Shown in pieces: positions 62,001-64,000 of a stretch of DNA of 64,000 nucleotides. Location of the stretch: positions 4,903,501 through 4,967,500 of the forward strand of contig CP047152.1 in NCBI GenBank assembly GCA_041879295.1, read 5' to 3'. Under the pieces are notes generated by a model. The model saw only the letters and a program-made list of their open reading frames with translations, ran no database searches and was not told where the DNA came from. Both the position numbers and the translations under genes were made by a program. This DNA is from Pseudomonas putida. GTDB taxonomy: Bacteria; Pseudomonadota; Gammaproteobacteria; Pseudomonadales; Pseudomonadaceae. Numbering within the stretch: the first letter of the stretch is position 1; the number at the start of each line of letters is the position of its first letter.

Positions 62001-62251
62001 ACATCCAGGGTGCCGCTCTGCTCCAGTTCGCGCACCACCTTCTGTACCAGCACGCCTTGCGGGTCATTGGGATTGGCCTTGCTGAACTTGTCCCAGCGCT
62101 CCGGCCAGGCGTCCTTGAAGTACGCCAGCAGGTCTTCGGTATACAACGCCGTGCGCCGGTCATAGCCGCTGGCCGGACCGGTGAGCCAGCCCTGGGCGGT
62201 CATGGCGCTGATGATGTCCTGTTGGAACTGGGCTTCCTTGCTGTCCGCCAT
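59042..62251 (-). CDS. hsdR: Type I restriction enzyme R (motor/nuclease) subunit
   Basis: Translocates DNA and cleaves unmodified targets when bound to HsdM/HsdS. The 1069-aa protein has an N-terminal nuclease domain with D147 and the E161-L-K163 pair, then an SF2 motor with Walker A HSAGSGKS (322-329), DEAH (438-441), TATPK, and motif VI-like QTLSRLNRTF. A helical C-terminal domain binds the MTase. The ATG overlaps the hsdS stop by one base (TAATG). Intact. Confidence 0.95.
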   Translation of the reverse strand: MADSKEAQFQQDIISAMTAQGWLTGPASGYDRRTALYTEDLLAYFKDAWPERWDKFSKANPNDPQGVLVQKVVRELEQSGTLDVLRHGFKLPGVKVDLCSFRPDHGMNPDTLKRYQCNRLRVVPEVSYSPHAREAASGGQSYNPRLDLVLFVNGIPTATLELKSEFKQSVENAKRQYCKDRPVKDPLTRKSEPLLTFKRGALVHFAVGQNEVAMTTKLAGKDTFFLPFNLGSEDGGAGNPLPEDDSQYATSYLWQRLFQPDAWLKVLGRFLHLDKQTSEDFDGRPITKETMIFPRYHQWEVVNRLIDTTKTEGPGRRYLIQHSAGSGKSNSIAWTAHQLASLYDEAGQRLFNSVIVVTDRTVLDSQLQNTIYQFEHAQGVVKPITRDVGTTSKSEQLAEALAEQTRIIIVTIQTFPALFDALDKYPKLASGRYAVIADEAHSSQTGSSASKLKQILGSDAPDKADEEESVSAEELLDAAVAARSPNERISYYAFTATPKAKTLELFGRPANPELPSSADNKPEAFHLYSMRQAIEEGFILDVLQNYTTYSTAWKIAHPDAEDEEVDSKKARSKLARWVRLHPYNIGQKVEVIVEHFRQNIRYLLGGQAKAMVVTSSRQEAVRYQLAMHEYIKQQGYSDVHPLVAFSGSVLPDGVIPEEVTENSSLLNPGLNGRDLAKAFDTQDFNVMIAANKYQTGFDQPKLCAMYVDKKLQGVDCVQTLSRLNRTFPDKRTFILDFFNDPKDILESFLPYYTKAELTDVTDPQLIYDLQKKLDAEGIYHWQEIEAFASAFFDPKAAASKLSYYCQPARERFAKRYKLAAEARAQALDFKRTAAANGDSAGLKKAEHAAKEAGEQVDQLDLFRKNLQSFVRLYEFLSQIVPYEDRELEQLCVYAKHLYPLLRIDRLEEDDVDVGELQLTHYRLTKRAEHQLRLSEEQGEYGLEPATDIGSGKAHDPEKKHLSEIIAALNDIFGAEVSDDDQLHFLTGIAQRISRQEDVMAQVNSQPADQVMHGLFPKRVEDIVLDAMTDHEKLSLEVLDNVAKSRAFALVIYKMLKAMNSVDEHAMRGL

Positions 62252-63609
62252 TACACGGCCTCTTCTTCTAATACTGGGGAGGACACGCTGGTCGGTGGCT
62301 GCCAGCCGCGCACGTCGATCTTGCCGGTGACGGCAGCGGAGATCAGGGCGGCGCGGCGTTCTTGAAGAATGCCTATCAATTGATCTGCTTCGTCTTTCAG
62401 AGCTTCCGACTCACCAATTATGGCGTCGATACGTTCCATGATGCTCTGCCTTTCCTCCTCAGGGGGAAGTGCAATACGAATGTTTTTGAACTGATCCCAA
62501 TATAGGCGCAACCGAAAATCTGTAATGCCGTATGAGTTTTTCCGCATTTCCTCTACAGCACAACTTGTACGCAACAGCCGCTCTACGTACCGAGAAAAAT
62601 CTCCACTCTTAGGACGAGCAACCACATAAGCGGGGCTAACCAACCCATCAACCAGAACAGCACCAAATCCACCCTGCCAAGCACGCATCATGTTATAGAC
62701 GAGGTCTCCAGGACGAACTCGCTTGTATTTCTCGCGATCTTCAATACGAGTTATCTTCCGATCAGACTCCTCTTCTGTAAGCTCCTTATCCGAAACACCG
62801 TAGTGTATCGATACACGCAGAACCGGAAGCTCGGCCAATCCCTTTTCTACAGCCTCGGAATAAACTGCGCCAATTCGAACAATCACCCAATGCGCCGGCA
62901 CCTCGCCCAGCCACTCCACCCCGGAGTCCTTCATCGACACCGTCGGGTCAAGGCCTTTGGTCACGGCATGGGAAATCACGGCCTGGCGCTTTTCCTTGAG
63001 CAGTTCGATCAGGCGCTGCTGTTCTTCGATCAGGGCGTCGATGCGGGCGGTTTCGTGGTCGAGGAAGCGGGCGATTTGGATTTGTTCGAATAGCTCGGGT
63101 GCAGCGACATTGAAGTTATTGATCACATCAGTGGGCACCCGCTTGAGTCCTCCAGCACCGATCATGCTGGAAGTGCAGAAGCTCATGTAACTGTCTTCCT
63201 GCACACGGTAATAAAGGTACTCAGCATTAACACCCTGACATGGTCTTAGTACGTTTATTTCGCTGGAGCCGAACCCAATGCCATTGGTCAGTCCCTTGGC
63301 AATCGCAATATTCTTATTCTCGAAGCACGGCGTGACCTTAGCCTGCAGTACGTCGCCATCTTCGAAGTAGGTGTAGCCACCAATAACCTCTTCGATGGGG
63401 CGCTCTTCGTCCAGCTGCACGACACCAGTTTTCAGCTTCTCCATGGGTACGAAGCTACATAGCTGCTCAGTATCACCGGCGAAACCTGACTTCCTCGGAT
63501 TGAGTAATGCGAGATGCTTTATAGGCGTCAACATCCAATGCTTGGGCACTTCCCCCAACCACTCCACCCCAGACTCCCTATACGCCGTATATGGCTTGAA
63601 CTGGCTCAT
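62251..63609 (-). CDS. hsdS: Type I restriction enzyme S (specificity) subunit
   Basis: Recognises the bipartite DNA target for the HsdM/HsdR complex. The 452-aa protein contains two target recognition domains, each introduced by the same motif: ESGVEWLGEVPKHW (12-25) and DSGVEWLGEVPAHW (about 228-241). Conserved helical spacers (ARFLDHETARIDALIEEQQRL and the C-terminal equivalent) follow. The TRD-coding parts (about 63090-63540 and 62390-62880) are visibly more AT-rich than the spacers. It overlaps its neighbours at both ends. Confidence 0.94.
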   Translation of the reverse strand: MSQFKPYTAYRESGVEWLGEVPKHWMLTPIKHLALLNPRKSGFAGDTEQLCSFVPMEKLKTGVVQLDEERPIEEVIGGYTYFEDGDVLQAKVTPCFENKNIAIAKGLTNGIGFGSSEINVLRPCQGVNAEYLYYRVQEDSYMSFCTSSMIGAGGLKRVPTDVINNFNVAAPELFEQIQIARFLDHETARIDALIEEQQRLIELLKEKRQAVISHAVTKGLDPTVSMKDSGVEWLGEVPAHWVIVRIGAVYSEAVEKGLAELPVLRVSIHYGVSDKELTEEESDRKITRIEDREKYKRVRPGDLVYNMMRAWQGGFGAVLVDGLVSPAYVVARPKSGDFSRYVERLLRTSCAVEEMRKNSYGITDFRLRLYWDQFKNIRIALPPEEERQSIMERIDAIIGESEALKDEADQLIGILQERRAALISAAVTGKIDVRGWQPPTSVSSPVLEEEAV

Positions 63610-64000
63610 TGCGCCTCTCCCTGTGCGGTATTCAGCGCATAGAACTCATGCAGCTTGGCCTGAAGCAACTGCTTGTCCGGCAGACGGGTCTGGTATTCGG
63701 CGATCAGCGCCGGCGACAGGCTGCGGTTGAGGGCGTATTCGACCACCTCGTCGTCCTTGCTGGCACAGAGCAGCACGCCGATGGCGGGGTTTTCGTGGGG
63801 TTTGCGCTCGTCGCGATCCAGCGCTTCCAGGTAGAAGCCGAGCTTGCCCAGGTACTCCGGCTCGAAGCGGCCGACCTTGAGCTCGATGGCCACCAGACAA
63901 TTGAGGCCACGGTGGAAGAACAGCAGATCCAGGGCGAAATCACGCCCGCCGACTTGCAGCGGGTATTCGGAGCCGACAAAACAGAAGTCGCGGCCCAGCT
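63606..64000 (-). CDS. YhcG/DUF1016 PDDEXK nuclease-like protein, C-terminal part (5' end outside window)
   Basis: The frame enters from the window edge and ends at 63606, overlapping the hsdS start (ATGA). Visible are the nuclease core GRDFALDLLFFHRGLNCLVAIELKVG, with Asp and the E-x-K pair, then PAIGVLLCASKDDEVVEYAL and a C-terminal helix. This matches the C-terminal half of YhcG/DUF1016 proteins, which are often embedded in type I restriction loci. The N-terminal half and hsdM should lie beyond 64,000. Its role in restriction is not established. Confidence 0.85.
   Translation of the reverse strand, partial: LGRDFCFVGSEYPLQVGGRDFALDLLFFHRGLNCLVAIELKVGRFEPEYLGKLGFYLEALDRDERKPHENPAIGVLLCASKDDEVVEYALNRSLSPALIAEYQTRLPDKQLLQAKLHEFYALNTAQGEAQ

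Overview
The window is a 64 kb piece of a Pseudomonas putida-group chromosome. The call rests on gene order (cbrAB-crcZ-pcnB-folK-panBC-pgi-acs; ssrA followed by a restriction island), GC-rich codon use, a CrcZ-type sRNA with a sigma-54 promoter, and many copies of the Pseudomonas REP sequence with a core like GCGGGCNNGCCCGCTCCCACAGG. Species assignment is inference from remembered synteny; no search was run.

Layout. 1-4.0 kb: the carbon/nitrogen control module, with the end of cbrA, cbrB, and the Hfq-titrating sRNA CrcZ behind a sigma-54 promoter and CbrB-like sites. 4.0-16.7 kb (+ strand): pcnB-folK, panB-panC, pgi, acetyl-CoA synthetase, an MpaB-like oxygenase, a 978-aa DUF748/AsmA-like envelope protein, then a divergent VOC/ABM gene pair. 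16.7-26.1 kb (- strand): a BON-domain protein and the translation/RNA operon rimP-nusA-infB-rbfA-truB-rpsO-pnp, preceded by initiator tRNA-fMet and tRNA-Leu(GAG). 26.5-34.0 kb: ftsH-folP-glmM-tpiA-secG, with rlmE and yhbY divergent, then a DUF4149 membrane protein and greA. 34.0-43.5 kb (- strand): grpE-dnaK-dnaJ-dapB-carA-carB, with two clear sigma-32 promoters and a probable carA attenuator. 43.7-47.8 kb: LexA-controlled recN, fur/bamE divergent, ratA/smpB divergent. 47.9-54.7 kb: the lactate regulon lldR / lldP-lldD-dld with a perfect LldR-type operator. 54.7-55.4 kb: a 71-bp perfect inverted repeat around a 54-bp tandem duplication, then a small secreted protein.

From 55.5 kb the content changes. 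The tmRNA gene ssrA (a common integration target) is followed by an AlpA-like regulator, a DUF3987 P-loop protein and a 21-bp perfect inverted repeat. Then comes a - strand defence operon: a YhcG/DUF1016-type PDDEXK nuclease (cut by the window end), hsdS, hsdR and an Mrr-type endonuclease. No integrase and no hsdM lie inside the window; hsdM is expected just beyond 64,000.

Most of the window is conserved housekeeping. The less ordinary material is the ssrA-linked multi-nuclease operon, the nested repeat structure at 54.7-55.0 kb, and several regulatory layouts: the rimP and carA leaders, non-canonical starts, and the palindrome between the VOC and ABM genes.
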